Both the position numbers and the translations under genes were made by a program. Positions 53,854-63,590 of a stretch of DNA of 64,000 bases are shown here, piece after piece. Position 1 is the stretch's first letter, and every line of letters starts with the position of its first letter. This DNA is from Vibrio sp. AND4 (GTDB lineage: Bacteria; Pseudomonadota; Gammaproteobacteria; Enterobacterales; Vibrionaceae): assembly GCF_000171815.1 (NCBI RefSeq), contig NZ_ABGR01000003.1, positions 62,001 to 126,000 of the forward strand, given 5' to 3'. Below the pieces are notes generated by a model that was not told the DNA's origin, did no database searches, and was given only the letters and a program-made list of their open reading frames with translations.

Positions 53854-56229
53854 ATGCAAAAGAACACCCTCTGGTTTAATGGCCTATCCATGGATGATGT
53901 CGACAAAGTCGGCGGTAAGAATGCTTCACTTGGCGAAATGGTATCGAACCTAGCTAATGTTGGTGTGTCAGTGCCAAACGGTTTTGCGACCACCTCCCAT
54001 GCGTTTAATCAATTTCTCGATCACGAAGGCTTGGATGAGCGTATTCACCAACTTCTTGATGAGCTCGACGTTGAAGATGTAGAAGCCCTACGTGAAACAG
54101 GTGCGAAGATCCGACAATGGGTATTAGAAGCCCCGTTTCCTGTGGACCTTGAACAGGATATCCGTGATAACTACAAAGAGCTAACAGACAATCATCCTGA
54201 GATTTCTGTTGCCGTTCGCTCTTCTGCAACAGCAGAGGATCTTCCGGACGCGTCATTTGCTGGTCAGCAAGAGACATACCTAAATGTAAAGGGCATTGAT
54301 GCCGTTCTAGAAGCGACTAGACACGTTTACGCTTCTCTGTTCAATGACCGTGCAATTTCATACCGGGTACACCAAGGTTTTGACCACCGTGGCATCTCGC
54401 TATCGGCTGGCATTCAACGCATGGTCCGCTCGGATAAAGCCTCATCCGGTGTTATGTTCACCCTAGATACCGAATCTGGCTTCGACCAAGTGGTCTTCAT
54501 CACCTCTTCTTGGGGCTTAGGTGAAATGGTGGTTCAGGGCGCGGTTAACCCCGATGAATTCTACGTTCACAAGCCAATGCTAGAAGCGGGTCAACACCCT
54601 ATTGTTAAGAAGACCTTCGGCTCTAAACAGATCAAAATGATCTACTCAAATAGCCAAGAGATCGGTAAACAAGTTGAAATCATCAATACCTCAGTAGAAG
54701 AGCGTCATGCCTTCTCTCTGAACGATGAGGAGATCAAAGAGCTAGCAAAACAAGCGATGGTCATCGAGAAGCACTACCAGCGCCCGATGGACATTGAGTG
54801 GGCCAAAGATGGTATCGATGGCAAGCTTTACATTGTACAAGCGCGCCCAGAGACAGTCTGTTCGCAAAACGAGCAAAACGTGATTGAACGCTACGAGCTA
54901 AACAACAAAGCAGACGTTTTGGTTGAAGGCCGCGCCATCGGTCAGCGTATCGGTAAAGGCCCAGTGCGTTTGGTGGATTCTCTAGACCAAATGTCTTTAG
55001 TACAAGAAGGCGATGTGCTGGTAACTGACATGACTGACCCTGATTGGGAGCCAGTGATGAAGAAAGCGTCTGCCATTGTCACCAACCGAGGCGGACGCAC
55101 TTGTCACGCCGCGATCATCGCCCGTGAACTCGGTATTCCTGCTATCGTAGGTTGTGGTGACGCCACTCGTAAGCTGACAAATGATGAAACCGTTACTGTG
55201 TCTTGTGCTGAAGGCGAAACAGGTTACGTTTATCAGGGTGAATTGGAGTTCGAAATCAAACGTTCTGCGGTTGATGAACTGCCAATGCTTCCAACCAAAG
55301 TGATGATGAACGTGGGTAACCCAGACCGTGCCTTTGACTTCGCGCAGATTCCAAATGAAGGTGTGGGCCTTGCTCGTCTTGAGTTTATCATCAACAAAAT
55401 GATTGGTATCCATCCGAAAGCGCTACTTAACTTCGATGCACAAAGCGATGAGCTAAAAGCAGAAATCAATGAACGTATCCGTGGCTACAACGACCCTATC
55501 GATTTCTATGTTAGTAAGCTAACAGAAGGCATCGCGACCATCGCATCGGCATTCTGGCCAAAACGTGTAATTGTGCGTATGTCTGACTTTAAATCAAACG
55601 AGTACAGCAACTTGGTTGGCGGTAAAGGTTACGAACCACATGAAGAAAATCCAATGTTGGGCTTCCGTGGCGCGTCTCGTTACATTTCTCCAGTGTTTGA
55701 GGACTGTTTCGAGCTAGAAACTCAAGCAATCAAACGCGTTCGTAATAAAATGGGGCTCAAGAACGTTGAAATCATGATTCCATTCGTTCGTACACCAAGC
55801 GAAGCCGCTTCCGTAATTGATTTGCTGGCGAAGTTCGATTTACGTCGTGGCGACCAAGGTCTTAAAGTCATTATGATGTGCGAGCTGCCATCAAACGCAG
55901 TCCTTGCTGAAGAGTTCCTAAAGTATTTTGATGGCTTCTCTATCGGTTCTAACGACATGACTCAACTCACACTAGGTCTTGATCGTGACTCAGGCGATGT
56001 TGCCCATCTATTCGATGAGCGTAACCCCGCAGTGAAAGCCATGCTGCAAATGGCGATCGACGCTGCAACCAAAGCAGGCAAATATGTTGGCATTTGTGGT
56101 CAAGGCCCATCCGACCACGATGACCTGGCAGAATGGTTGATGGAACAAGGCATTAGCTCGGTATCATTGAACCCAGACACGGTTATTGATACTTGGCTCA
56201 AACTAGGTAACGTAAGTAAACCGCTCTAG
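53854..56229 (+). CDS. ppsA: Phosphoenolpyruvate synthase
   Basis: 791 residues, the family's normal length. N-terminal ATP-grasp domain ([38 protein letters not shown]), central phosphohistidine domain with [18 protein letters not shown] (catalytic His), and C-terminal PEP/pyruvate barrel ([42 protein letters not shown]). It makes PEP from pyruvate and ATP for gluconeogenesis. The SATAED/GGRTCH region carries the threonine acted on by PpsR, whose gene is divergent. A terminator follows. Confidence 0.97.
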   Translation: MQKNTLWFNGLSMDDVDKVGGKNASLGEMVSNLANVGVSVPNGFATTSHAFNQFLDHEGLDERIHQLLDELDVEDVEALRETGAKIRQWVLEAPFPVDLEQDIRDNYKELTDNHPEISVAVRSSATAEDLPDASFAGQQETYLNVKGIDAVLEATRHVYASLFNDRAISYRVHQGFDHRGISLSAGIQRMVRSDKASSGVMFTLDTESGFDQVVFITSSWGLGEMVVQGAVNPDEFYVHKPMLEAGQHPIVKKTFGSKQIKMIYSNSQEIGKQVEIINTSVEERHAFSLNDEEIKELAKQAMVIEKHYQRPMDIEWAKDGIDGKLYIVQARPETVCSQNEQNVIERYELNNKADVLVEGRAIGQRIGKGPVRLVDSLDQMSLVQEGDVLVTDMTDPDWEPVMKKASAIVTNRGGRTCHAAIIARELGIPAIVGCGDATRKLTNDETVTVSCAEGETGYVYQGELEFEIKRSAVDELPMLPTKVMMNVGNPDRAFDFAQIPNEGVGLARLEFIINKMIGIHPKALLNFDAQSDELKAEINERIRGYNDPIDFYVSKLTEGIATIASAFWPKRVIVRMSDFKSNEYSNLVGGKGYEPHEENPMLGFRGASRYISPVFEDCFELETQAIKRVRNKMGLKNVEIMIPFVRTPSEAASVIDLLAKFDLRRGDQGLKVIMMCELPSNAVLAEEFLKYFDGFSIGSNDMTQLTLGLDRDSGDVAHLFDERNPAVKAMLQMAIDAATKAGKYVGICGQGPSDHDDLAEWLMEQGISSVSLNPDTVIDTWLKLGNVSKPL

Positions 56230-56240
56230 TTCAAGAATCT

Positions 56241-56273
56241 AGCCCTCAAGCCACTGAGTTTGAGGGCTTTTTC
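56241..56273 (+). terminator. Rho-independent terminator of ppsA
   Basis: AGCCCTCAA and TTGAGGGCT pair across a 10-nt loop and are followed by TTTTTC. Confidence 0.88.
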
Positions 56274-56400
56274 TTTGCTTGCGTATACACAAAACTGCAC
56301 GAGTTCGTGACAACAATCCCAATCAATTGAGCCCATCAATTCTCCCAGCTAAAGTTTTCACCTAGAATAAAAAGAAACCACCTCATAAAAGAATGGATTT

Positions 56401-57180
56401 ATGAAAAAACCTCTCGCTCTAATCACTGTCTTAACCCTGCTCGCCTCTCCCGCTTATGCCGACTGGGATGAGATTTCCAATAGCCTTTCCGATCTGGGTG
56501 ACGCTGTTACTGGTACTGCAAAGGAAACTTGGGACAGCACCAAAGAATTCTCACAACAAGCTTGGCAAGACTTCACTAACTGGTCAGAAGGAGCAATCAA
56601 CACTGCTGGCGAATGGACCGATGCCAGCATTGAGACCAGTAAAGAGTGGATCGACAAAGCTGACAGTAAAATTGTTGATCTTATGAAAGGCGATACACCA
56701 GAAGAGGCTCGTCAAGCGATTGACCTTATGGCGGACAGCACCCTTCTGAAGTTGTTTAATGAGAAGCCAGAAGCTAAAGCGCTGTACGATAAAGCTTACG
56801 GTTATTCTGTATTTGATTCACGCAAGCTGTCACTGCTGTTTCATACTAACTCTGGCTCCGGCGTTGCCATCAACAAATCAACCAGCCAACGTACTTACAT
56901 GAACATGTTTGGTGCAGGCGTTGCACTCGGTGTTGGCGGCAAGTTTTACCAACAAGTGGTGTTTTTTGAGCAGGAAGCTGACTTCAATACCTTTGTCGAA
57001 GAAGGTTGGGAAGCATCAAGTGAAGCCTCTTTAGTTGCGGGTGAGGATGGCGAAGAGATGACAGCACAATTCAATAGTGGCGTCGCTGTATATCAGCTAA
57101 ACACCACGGGCTTACTGGTTGATGCCAACCTCTCGGGCTCAAAATACTGGGTAAATAAAGAGCTAACAGACTCACAGTAA
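56401..57180 (+). CDS. YSC84/SYLF-domain lipid-binding protein
   Basis: 259 residues with a Sec signal peptide (SPAYA, ~20). Residues ~25-95 are a charged, Trp-punctuated helix (KETWDSTKEFSQQAWQDFTNWSEG...EWTDASIETSKEWIDK), an amphipathic repeat. Residues ~105-250 form the SYLF/YSC84 domain (KALYDKAYGYSVFDSRKLSLLF...GSGVAINK...YMNMFGAGVALGVGGK...FNSGVAVYQLNTTGLLVDANLSG), which binds phosphoinositides in eukaryotes and lipid in bacteria. Likely an envelope lipid-binding protein. Confidence 0.85.
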   Translation: MKKPLALITVLTLLASPAYADWDEISNSLSDLGDAVTGTAKETWDSTKEFSQQAWQDFTNWSEGAINTAGEWTDASIETSKEWIDKADSKIVDLMKGDTPEEARQAIDLMADSTLLKLFNEKPEAKALYDKAYGYSVFDSRKLSLLFHTNSGSGVAINKSTSQRTYMNMFGAGVALGVGGKFYQQVVFFEQEADFNTFVEEGWEASSEASLVAGEDGEEMTAQFNSGVAVYQLNTTGLLVDANLSGSKYWVNKELTDSQ

Positions 57181-57202
57181 TTACGCAGACACAACAATTT
57201 TT

Positions 57203-57223
57203 AAGGGAGCACCGTGCTCCCTT
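57203..57223. terminator. Hairpin after SYLF gene
   Basis: AAGGGAGCAC and GTGCTCCCTT form a 10-bp stem around a single base; both flanks are T/A-rich (ATTTTT before). Confidence 0.7.
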
Positions 57224-57294
57224 TGCTTAATTTGATACCTGTTTTGTCGTCTCTGCCAACCCAAACGAGTCAAGAAACCTCTTGCCGTACATTG

Positions 57295-58827
57295 TTACAC
57301 TTGCAAAATTTCTGCTCTGTCCAATTCGGTTGTACTCGCTTGTTCGAGCAAAAAGTTCGCAATATCACGATTATTAGAAACCCTAGGAATTTTCTGTTGA
57401 CTGTCGACTTGCTTCTTATTCTGAGAAAAGTAATGACAAAATGAACGCTCTTTGAGTCTTGTCACTATCGGCGCACTTAACTCCCCCTTACTACGAAACG
57501 CCTGATAAAACGCACATTGTGAAATTAATGCTTTATCAAGCTCTTTCGATAAAAGCGATAGATTGACCTGTTCATTGTCAGGTAACTCAATAAACCATTG
57601 GTGATAAAACAGCTTGGTGTCATTACCAATTGGGCTTGGTGCGACCGTAAATTCATGGACACTAACATTCAATTTCTTCGCTACCTGACTCATCACCAAC
57701 TCGACGTGCTCGCTACGGATATGTTCTCCCATGATATTTAGCTCATGTTGCATCCGGCCGCATACCACAATACGGTAAGGGTTAATGGAAACGAATCTCA
57801 CTATATCGCCGACACAATATCGGTATAAGCCTGAGAACGTAGAGATCAACATAACGTAGGCTTGATCAAGCTCTACCTCTTGTAAAGATAGAGAAGTAGG
57901 AGCTTCATTATGAAACTCATTCAGTGGGATAAATTCAAAAAAGACGCCATTATGACTATCGATCAACATACCATCTTCCTCCAAATCTTGTAGAGCAAAG
58001 AAGGCTTCAGAAGAACCATAAAACTCTCGAACAGTCACCTTATGACCCAACATCTTTTCTATTGCGGGTAAGTAAGATTGGTAACGGGTGCCAGAAGAAA
58101 AAAAGGTATCAAGGTGGGGAAATATATGATCTAAACACTCAGATCCAGACGCTTTTTGGCAAGCTTGTAAAAACACAACTACCCAAGAAGGAAAACCGAC
58201 GATGACACGAATATCCTTAGCAGCAATAGCTTCGCGAGCAATCTGTAACATCATTTCTTCATGATCAGGTATGTCTAAGGTTTCCTCCGCGGGTATCACC
58301 CCTTTAAATAGCATTTTGGGTAGGTGTTTACGAATTAACCCAGACAACCTCCCAATCGGGAAATCATTCATAGAATCGGTTTTACACGAACCCGTTAGGC
58401 CAATGTGATTGGAGTACACTAATGATTTCTTCTGACTGATCAAAGGGTATAAATGCGCCATTTGCATTGAGCCTAATAATTGATTCGTCAAGCTGTCTTT
58501 TGTCACGGGTACATATTTGATTTCCCCCGTTGTGCCTGATGTGCATGCAAAATAGCGCGGCTTACCCGGCCAAAGTATATCCGCTTCTCCTTGAACAATT
58601 TTCTGCATATAGGGTGCAACCGTTTCATTGGTCTGAATAGGAACAAGTGACTGAAAATCTTTAATAGTACGTATGTCGGAAAAATTATATTGTTGGCCAA
58701 ATTCAGTTTTCCGCCCTGATTTTATCAGTGTTTTAAATACGTTATCTTGACCGATAATAGGGTCATTAAGAAGTTTTTTATATTTTCTCTTAATTTGAGC
58801 ATATCTAAGGGTATGGATAAGTTTCAC
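57295..58827 (-). CDS. GH3-family acyl-adenylating enzyme
   Basis: 510 residues. The ATP loop TSGTTGE (96-102), FYGSSEAFFALQ (~273-284), YRYCVGDIVRF (~335-345) and ICxR-like VVCGRMQHELNIMGEHI are the GH3 pattern, the ANL-superfamily group best known as plant auxin/jasmonate amido synthetases. The bacterial members activate an acid as acyl-AMP and probably couple it to an amine; the substrate is unknown. No acyl-carrier or pathway gene is adjacent. Start ATG 58825-58827 follows AAGGAATAA. An unusual accessory enzyme for a Vibrio. Confidence 0.85.
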   Translation of the reverse strand: MKLIHTLRYAQIKRKYKKLLNDPIIGQDNVFKTLIKSGRKTEFGQQYNFSDIRTIKDFQSLVPIQTNETVAPYMQKIVQGEADILWPGKPRYFACTSGTTGEIKYVPVTKDSLTNQLLGSMQMAHLYPLISQKKSLVYSNHIGLTGSCKTDSMNDFPIGRLSGLIRKHLPKMLFKGVIPAEETLDIPDHEEMMLQIAREAIAAKDIRVIVGFPSWVVVFLQACQKASGSECLDHIFPHLDTFFSSGTRYQSYLPAIEKMLGHKVTVREFYGSSEAFFALQDLEEDGMLIDSHNGVFFEFIPLNEFHNEAPTSLSLQEVELDQAYVMLISTFSGLYRYCVGDIVRFVSINPYRIVVCGRMQHELNIMGEHIRSEHVELVMSQVAKKLNVSVHEFTVAPSPIGNDTKLFYHQWFIELPDNEQVNLSLLSKELDKALISQCAFYQAFRSKGELSAPIVTRLKERSFCHYFSQNKKQVDSQQKIPRVSNNRDIANFLLEQASTTELDRAEILQV

Positions 58828-59475
58828 GGTTTATTCCTTATAATTAGGGTAAGAGTATTTAAATGTTCCGTGTAACAAAAAGGTTATCGATAATACAATG
58901 TTGAATACCGTTTAATTTTTGAGATAAGATGATTTAGAAATTAAAGTGCAGCATACTGCGATAATGTAAATTTGAATTTTTCTTTTAGAACACAATGATA
59001 TTCTTCGTCTTTCTTAAGTCGTTATATTCTTATCTATTCCAAACAGTAACCTCTTGTCACTTTGATAATATCAGACAAGCAAATAATAAGTATATAGCCT
59101 CATAATAAAAAATATTATCAGGACCTCCTTATTTTTGACCAATCTATTATTAACCATGGCAGACTCATATTATTCATTACGATAAAAGAACGACTCACTT
59201 GAAGAAAACCTGCATTTTGATTAACAGTTGAAAACAAGAATTCCTTATTGTAGTTTGGCGACCTCTGCCGTAATAAAAGCTAGATAATTACAATTCTAAC
59301 AGTAAGTTACCGGCCATTATATTTATGATGCCCATCAAAAACCTGTAAGGTTCACTTGACTAGAACACGCAGTCAAATTACCGTTCAAGGTTATTTCTTA
59401 TCACTTTTATTACGTTATCAACCTGTGAGTTAGATAAAAATAATCCAGACTTTTCAGGAGTTTAAGACTACGCCA
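58828..59475. other. Long AT-rich intergenic gap
   Basis: 648 bases between divergent genes. Very AT-rich, without a supported ORF. A weak hairpin TTGACT..AGTCAA occurs near 59355-59375, and CAGGAG precedes the next gene. A low-G+C gap around the GH3 gene and the following membrane protein hints at horizontal acquisition. Confidence 0.45.
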
Positions 59476-60339
59476 ATGAATTTAACCAATAACCAATCCG
59501 TAAATGAAAACAATAAGGGCAAACGACTACAAATTTACTGTTATGGAACCAGCCTATTATTTTTCTTGTTTGCATTATTTTATTGCCAACTACTGATATA
59601 TCTATCTAGAAAAAGTGTATTTTTTGAGGTAAGCGTATCAATAGGATTAATTATTATTGCACTGCCTTTTTTAAAAAAAGGAGAAAACTTTCACACTGTT
59701 AAACGTTTGTTAATTATAGAAACATACTTTAACTTTATTTGTATTGCACTTAAGTTAACTTCGTTACTAGAAATAACGCGTTTCTCCACCCTATTTGATT
59801 GGATGTTTTTGGTCTTTTTTATCCTTCAGATAGGTGGATTTATCGTTTTTCAAACCAAAGAAAAAGCTTGGTTAAGCCTGCCATCAACAATTTCAATGAG
59901 CATTGCCATTTTCTATTGGGCTTATCAGTGCGTTGGTCAAGGGAGTGGACTAGGGAGCAATAATGAAATTTATTTTTGGGGTTCTGATGTCCCGCTCTAT
60001 TTACAATGGACTTATGGTTTTTGGCTGTTAACCCTTGTTGTGATCCAATACGCCAGTGCGCTGCCAAAATTAACCTTTTTGCTAGTTCACTTAGCGTCCT
60101 ATTGCGTGGCATTAACTTCCAGTGAATTTTTTCATGCAAGAGTGCTAACCGCCTGCCATTTATTTGTACTGAATGCCTTATTTGTTTTTGCAGCACAAGA
60201 TTGGATCAATCAACATTTTGCGAGTATCAACCACTTGACCACGTTTAAAACAGGAAAAATACCACACTACATTCTGGCTCTGGCGCTAAACATAGGCACA
60301 ATTAGTTGTACTTTACTTTATATTTTTAACGAGGCTTAA
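59476..60339 (+). CDS. Hypothetical multi-pass membrane protein (287 aa)
   Basis: Seven or so hydrophobic segments (e.g. LLFFLFALFYCQLLIYLS, VSVSIGLIIIALPFL, WMFLVFFILQIGGFIVF, SMSIAIFYWAY, YGFWLLTLVVIQYASAL, LTFLLVHLASYCVALTS, YILALALNIGTISCTLLYIF) and a polar Asn-rich N-terminus. CAGGAGTTTAAGACTACGCCA precedes ATG. The coding sequence is AT-rich and uses rarer codons than neighbours. No family is recognised. Confidence 0.7.
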   Translation: MNLTNNQSVNENNKGKRLQIYCYGTSLLFFLFALFYCQLLIYLSRKSVFFEVSVSIGLIIIALPFLKKGENFHTVKRLLIIETYFNFICIALKLTSLLEITRFSTLFDWMFLVFFILQIGGFIVFQTKEKAWLSLPSTISMSIAIFYWAYQCVGQGSGLGSNNEIYFWGSDVPLYLQWTYGFWLLTLVVIQYASALPKLTFLLVHLASYCVALTSSEFFHARVLTACHLFVLNALFVFAAQDWINQHFASINHLTTFKTGKIPHYILALALNIGTISCTLLYIFNEA

Positions 60340-60425
60340 ACCTATTTTTTGAAGCGAAAGGATACCGTTATGCGTTATAGTCTTGTTCTCCAAACACGAC
60401 AAAATAGACCGGGATTACAAGGACC

Positions 60426-60722
60426 ATGATCAGACACATTCTACTCATCAAGTTTAAAACATCTGCCACCGATGAAAAAATCCAACAACTGATGGGGCTA
60501 TTCGAGGCCATGCCAGATAAGGTCGAAGGTGTAAGCGAGGTTGAGTGGGGCAAAAACAACAGCCCAGAAGGTAAAAACAAAGACTACACACACGTTGTAA
60601 TGATGACGTTTGCAGATGAAGCTGGTCGTCAAAACTATCTGCCTCACCCAGAACATGACGCATTGAAGGACATATTTAGGCCATTGCTCGAAGACATTAT
60701 CGTGTTCGATTACAAGATTTAG
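60426..60722 (+). CDS. Dabb (stress-responsive alpha/beta barrel) protein
   Basis: 98 residues matching the Dabb fold: MIRHILLIKFKTSATDEKIQQLMGLFEAMPDKVEGVSEVEWGKNNSPEGKNKDYTH, then VVMMTFADEAGRQNYLPHPEHDALKDIFRPLLEDIIVFDY. The H(x)L..FK start and the YLPHPEH..F box are the family marks. Members are dimeric ferredoxin-like proteins; some are stress proteins, others small-molecule cyclases. No partner genes are visible. Confidence 0.92.
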   Translation: MIRHILLIKFKTSATDEKIQQLMGLFEAMPDKVEGVSEVEWGKNNSPEGKNKDYTHVVMMTFADEAGRQNYLPHPEHDALKDIFRPLLEDIIVFDYKI

Positions 60723-61290
60723 TGTCGGTTACTGATATATCGGCTCGCGTTTTCTGTTTACAAATACCTTAGACAAACGACTGGCATGGACCACGTAACT
60801 GAGCAAAAAACTAATAAAATCAAAAAATAAAATTCCAAAAATAGAGCATTAGATATAACAAAAAACTAACAAAGAAAGGCTATTCAGCATTAATACTCCC
60901 ACTCCTGCCATAGGTAGCGATACTCAAGTAACCTCGAGATGCTTGGTTTAGCGCGAATGATTTGGTTTGTAAACCTGACGGCGACTTGAAGGTCTAGTAG
61001 ATCACAATCAAGAATCGACAACAAAGCTTACAAGCTAAGAGCCATACTATTCGCGAAAAGTGCCCTTTGGGAGTGTGTCATTGACTCTTGTTTTTGTTAA
61101 TGATTCCTGTTAGTGAATAGCCCTCCATCAAGAAACTTGGAAATAACAGACTATCACGCTCTGTTGTTCTCCTTGCTTACGTTCGGTAAACAGGGAGCAA
61201 TAACTGCACTCTCACTCCTGCATCTTGAAGCCATTTGGGTATATACAATTAATAAAACTTAAAAAGTAAATCAGCAAAGGCCTCAACATT
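60723..61290. other. Gap holding a palindromic repeat element
   Basis: 568 bases with no supported gene; the central ~320 bases are the repeat element listed next. Confidence 0.5.
60921..61241. repeat. MITE-like element with ~22-bp imperfect terminal inverted repeats
   Basis: Left end TACTCAAGTAACCTCGAGAT and right end (reverse complement TACCCAAATGGCTTCAAGAT) match at 16 of 22 positions including the flanking GC. It carries no ORF. The ends also occur alone at 3760-3781 and compacted at 51200-51232, so this is a dispersed Vibrio-type intergenic family. Confidence 0.6.
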
Positions 61291-61446
61291 ATGATGAGTT
61301 TAATATTTCTAATACTTCTCGGCGCTATGACAAGCGCATTTCTTGGTAAAAAGGGGCTCAGCTACACGTGCTTTGCCGTTTCCATACTTCTTAGTTTGTA
61401 TTGGTTTAACCACCATGCAACAGATAGCTTGTCAATTTTGTTGTAG
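61291..61446 (+). CDS. DUF5993-like 51-aa membrane peptide, copy 1
   Basis: ATG ATG at 61291 opens a 51-residue protein of two short hydrophobic stretches (LIFLILLGAMTSAFLG, CFAVSILLSLYWFNHH) ending ATDSLSILL. It is close to the peptide at 62348-62503 (same HHATDxLxILL end). It precedes a DsbB-like gene by 12 nt, and GGAGG in its own stop region (TAGGAGGG) is that gene's ribosome site, so they are coupled. This fits the small DUF5993 partner of DsbB-like proteins. Confidence 0.8.
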   Translation: MMSLIFLILLGAMTSAFLGKKGLSYTCFAVSILLSLYWFNHHATDSLSILL

Positions 61447-61458
61447 GAGGGTAAACCA

Positions 61459-62007
61459 TTGAATAATAAAACTATAGATACGCTCAATACTCTTGGACTT
61501 TTGGGTATGACACTTGTTTTACTCGCTGGTTCGGTTCTGCAGTTTACCTTGGGAGAACTACCTTGCCCGCTGTGCTTATTACAGAGGCTAGGATTTGTGA
61601 TGGTTATGTTTGGATTTTTGCTCAATGTCGTTTTCGGCGTTGAACAAAAACACTACGGTATCGTGCTTGTTGGCGCCTTATTTGGTGTCGCCACATCGCT
61701 AAGACAAATATCACTGCATGTGATACCAGGCACTCCTGGTTTCGGAAGCCCAATTCTGGGCATGCACTACTATACTTGGGCATTCGTCATCTTTTGCATG
61801 GCTATTGCAGGTGTCGCCCTACTTCTCATTCTATGGAATACCGAGTACTCAAATAAGAACTACGAAATGAGCACATTTGGTAAAAGTGTTTGTTTGTTGG
61901 CCATCGTAGCGGTTTTGATCAACGTCATCTCAACGTTTGTCGAATGCGGGCCATTTGAGTGTCCAGCCGACCCCGTCAGCTATTGGCTGCTTGAAATGTT
62001 CAAATAA
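61459..62007 (+). CDS. DsbB-like disulfide oxidoreductase, copy 1
   Basis: 182 residues from TTG 61459 with GGAGGGTAAACCA upstream. Four membrane helices. The first periplasmic pair is CPLC (Cys36, Cys39) and the second is ECGPFEC (Cys163, Cys168) at the C-terminus, unlike the C104/C130 loop of E. coli DsbB, as in the BdbC/DsbI-like branch. It re-oxidises a thioredoxin-fold partner using quinone; no DsbA/DsbL gene is adjacent. Paralogue at 62516. Confidence 0.88.
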   Translation: MNNKTIDTLNTLGLLGMTLVLLAGSVLQFTLGELPCPLCLLQRLGFVMVMFGFLLNVVFGVEQKHYGIVLVGALFGVATSLRQISLHVIPGTPGFGSPILGMHYYTWAFVIFCMAIAGVALLLILWNTEYSNKNYEMSTFGKSVCLLAIVAVLINVISTFVECGPFECPADPVSYWLLEMFK

Positions 62008-62058
62008 CACTCAGTATTACCGAGTCAAATCTCGGATACGAATAGCGGAAAAACGCGA

Positions 62059-62091
62059 AAGCCCTAGAGCACTTCACTCTAGGGCTTTTTA
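62059..62091 (+). terminator. Terminator after first DsbB-like unit
   Basis: AAGCCCTAGAG and CTCTAGGGCTT form an 11-bp stem followed by TTTATT. Confidence 0.88.
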
Positions 62092-62347
62092 TTATAAATA
62101 AACTTATACCCGATTCTTTATTCAAACCCACTTGAGCTTTACGTCACCACCATTCATGCAAACCAAATCATTCTCGTAAAGCTAAGCACCTCACGGTGAC
62201 ACGGGAATCGTGTAATTTGTCTCTAACATGTGCAAATACTATGTAAAAGCCCAAAAGTTTTTCTTTTTTTATATATAAAGTCGCGCATTAGAAACCATTA
62301 TCTATAGTTAAAAGGATTGAAATCATAGAGTAAGGAAGGAGCTCCTC
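62092..62347. other. Gap between the duplicated units
   Basis: 256 bases with the promoter of the second unit; AAGGAAGGAGCTCCTC precedes ATG 62348. TTTATATATAAAGT around 62266-62280 may be part of the promoter. No gene is seen. Confidence 0.4.
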
Positions 62348-62503
62348 ATGATGACGTTAATTTTTTTACTGTTGTTCATCGCAATGCTATGCGCGTTTTT
62401 AGATAAGAAAGCAGTGGGCTACGCCTTCTTTGCTTCCTCAGTGATCATTGGTTTGTATTGGTTCAATCATCACGCCACCGATACGCTTCCAATCCTGCTA
62501 TAA
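62348..62503 (+). CDS. DUF5993-like 51-aa membrane peptide, copy 2
   Basis: Same length and layout as copy 1: MMTLIFLLLFIAMLCAFL, a KK turn, a second hydrophobic stretch with GLYWFNHHATDTLPILL. Ends 12 nt before the second DsbB-like start. GGAAGGAG gives a ribosome site. Duplicated together with its partner, which is strong evidence that the two work as a unit. Confidence 0.8.
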   Translation: MMTLIFLLLFIAMLCAFLDKKAVGYAFFASSVIIGLYWFNHHATDTLPILL

Positions 62504-62515
62504 AAGGGACCGCAC

Positions 62516-63055
62516 ATGAATCGAAACTACCTAGCTTTTCTTAATACACTTGGTTTACTTGGCATGACTGCCATTCTGTTGATTGGTTTTGTGCTGCAGT
62601 TTGTTTTGAATGAACTGCCCTGCCCGCTGTGTCTATTGCAACGTATTGGCTTCATAATGATCATGTTTGGTTTATTGTTGAACGTGGTCTACGGCCCGCA
62701 ATCACGACACTATGGGGTTGTACTAATCGGGGCACTTTACGGCGTGGCAACGTCATTGCGACAAGTATCTCTGCATGTGATTCCGGGCACGCCCGGTTAC
62801 GGTAGCCCGATCCTTGGCATGCATTACTACACTTGGGCGTTTGTCTTATTCGTTACCACTATCTTGGTGGTCGCAGTCATCCTCATGCTTACCAATAAAG
62901 GTGAGTCGTCAGCCCCTTACGAGATGACTAGTCTCGGGAGAGTTTCATGCCTGCTCGCCATCTCTGTCGTGGCACTTAATGTGATTGGCACGTTTGCCGA
63001 GTGTGGTCCTTATCAATGTCCAGATAACCCAGAGAGCTACTGGATGTTTAATTAA
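62516..63055 (+). CDS. DsbB-like disulfide oxidoreductase, copy 2
   Basis: 179 residues, collinear with copy 1 (about two thirds identical by eye), starting ATG with AAAAGGGACCGCAC upstream. CPLC at 36-39 and ECGPYQC with Cys163 and Cys168 are conserved, as is the SLRQxSLHVIPGTPGxGSPILGMHYYTWAF stretch shared by both copies. Same reaction expected. Differences cluster in helix 4 and the loop before the second Cys pair. Confidence 0.88.
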   Translation: MNRNYLAFLNTLGLLGMTAILLIGFVLQFVLNELPCPLCLLQRIGFIMIMFGLLLNVVYGPQSRHYGVVLIGALYGVATSLRQVSLHVIPGTPGYGSPILGMHYYTWAFVLFVTTILVVAVILMLTNKGESSAPYEMTSLGRVSCLLAISVVALNVIGTFAECGPYQCPDNPESYWMFN

Positions 63056-63208
63056 CGAGCCATGGCAAGCAATCCGAAGCAGCTCCAACCGCCAAGATGG
63101 TCTTGAGTCAGCTCTAAACCATGTCGTTGATGGTTAACACACTTAGCTAAAAGGAAAGTTATTCTCTGTTTTATAAATCGGATTGTCTATTTCCCTCCCC
63201 TTTCGTTA

Positions 63209-63232
63209 AAAGAGGTCACACTAGTGGCCTCT
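63209..63232. terminator. Hairpin after second DsbB-like gene
   Basis: AAGAGGtCAC and GTGgCCTCTT pair; no T-tract follows, so weak. Confidence 0.4.
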
Positions 63233-63329
63233 TACTGCATGCGTATAAATATTGCTACCTTCGCCCCCTTGACCCAGTTGTATAATACCCTTTCGAAACG
63301 TATTTATTACCAAACCTAAAACTCTCGTA

Positions 63330-63590
63330 ATGAAAATAAACAGCAGCAAATGGGTTGGCGTGTCAACCGGCGCACTCTTTTTAATCGGCATACTCTTGCT
63401 CTTTGGCTCAACCGTTCATGAGACGTGGTACAAGATGCCAGTGGAGGCCGTAAACAGCATCGCGTTTACCTTATCTTTCGGCCTAGGGTTCAATCACTTT
63501 TTTGCCTACGCCTTTGCACTAGTAGTAATAATAACTCTGTTCTACTTTGGATACGCAATTGGTTGCTATCTCCATAAAAAAACCAAGTAA
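63330..63590 (+). CDS. Small hypothetical membrane protein (86 aa)
   Basis: Two or three hydrophobic segments (VGVSTGALFLIGILLLFGS; AFTLSFGLGF; FFAYAFALVVIITLFYFGYAIG) and a basic C-terminus (LHKKTK), so the C-terminus is probably cytoplasmic. The ribosome site is weak (AACTCTCGTA). No family is recognised; no partner in sight. Confidence 0.55.
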   Translation: MKINSSKWVGVSTGALFLIGILLLFGSTVHETWYKMPVEAVNSIAFTLSFGLGFNHFFAYAFALVVIITLFYFGYAIGCYLHKKTK

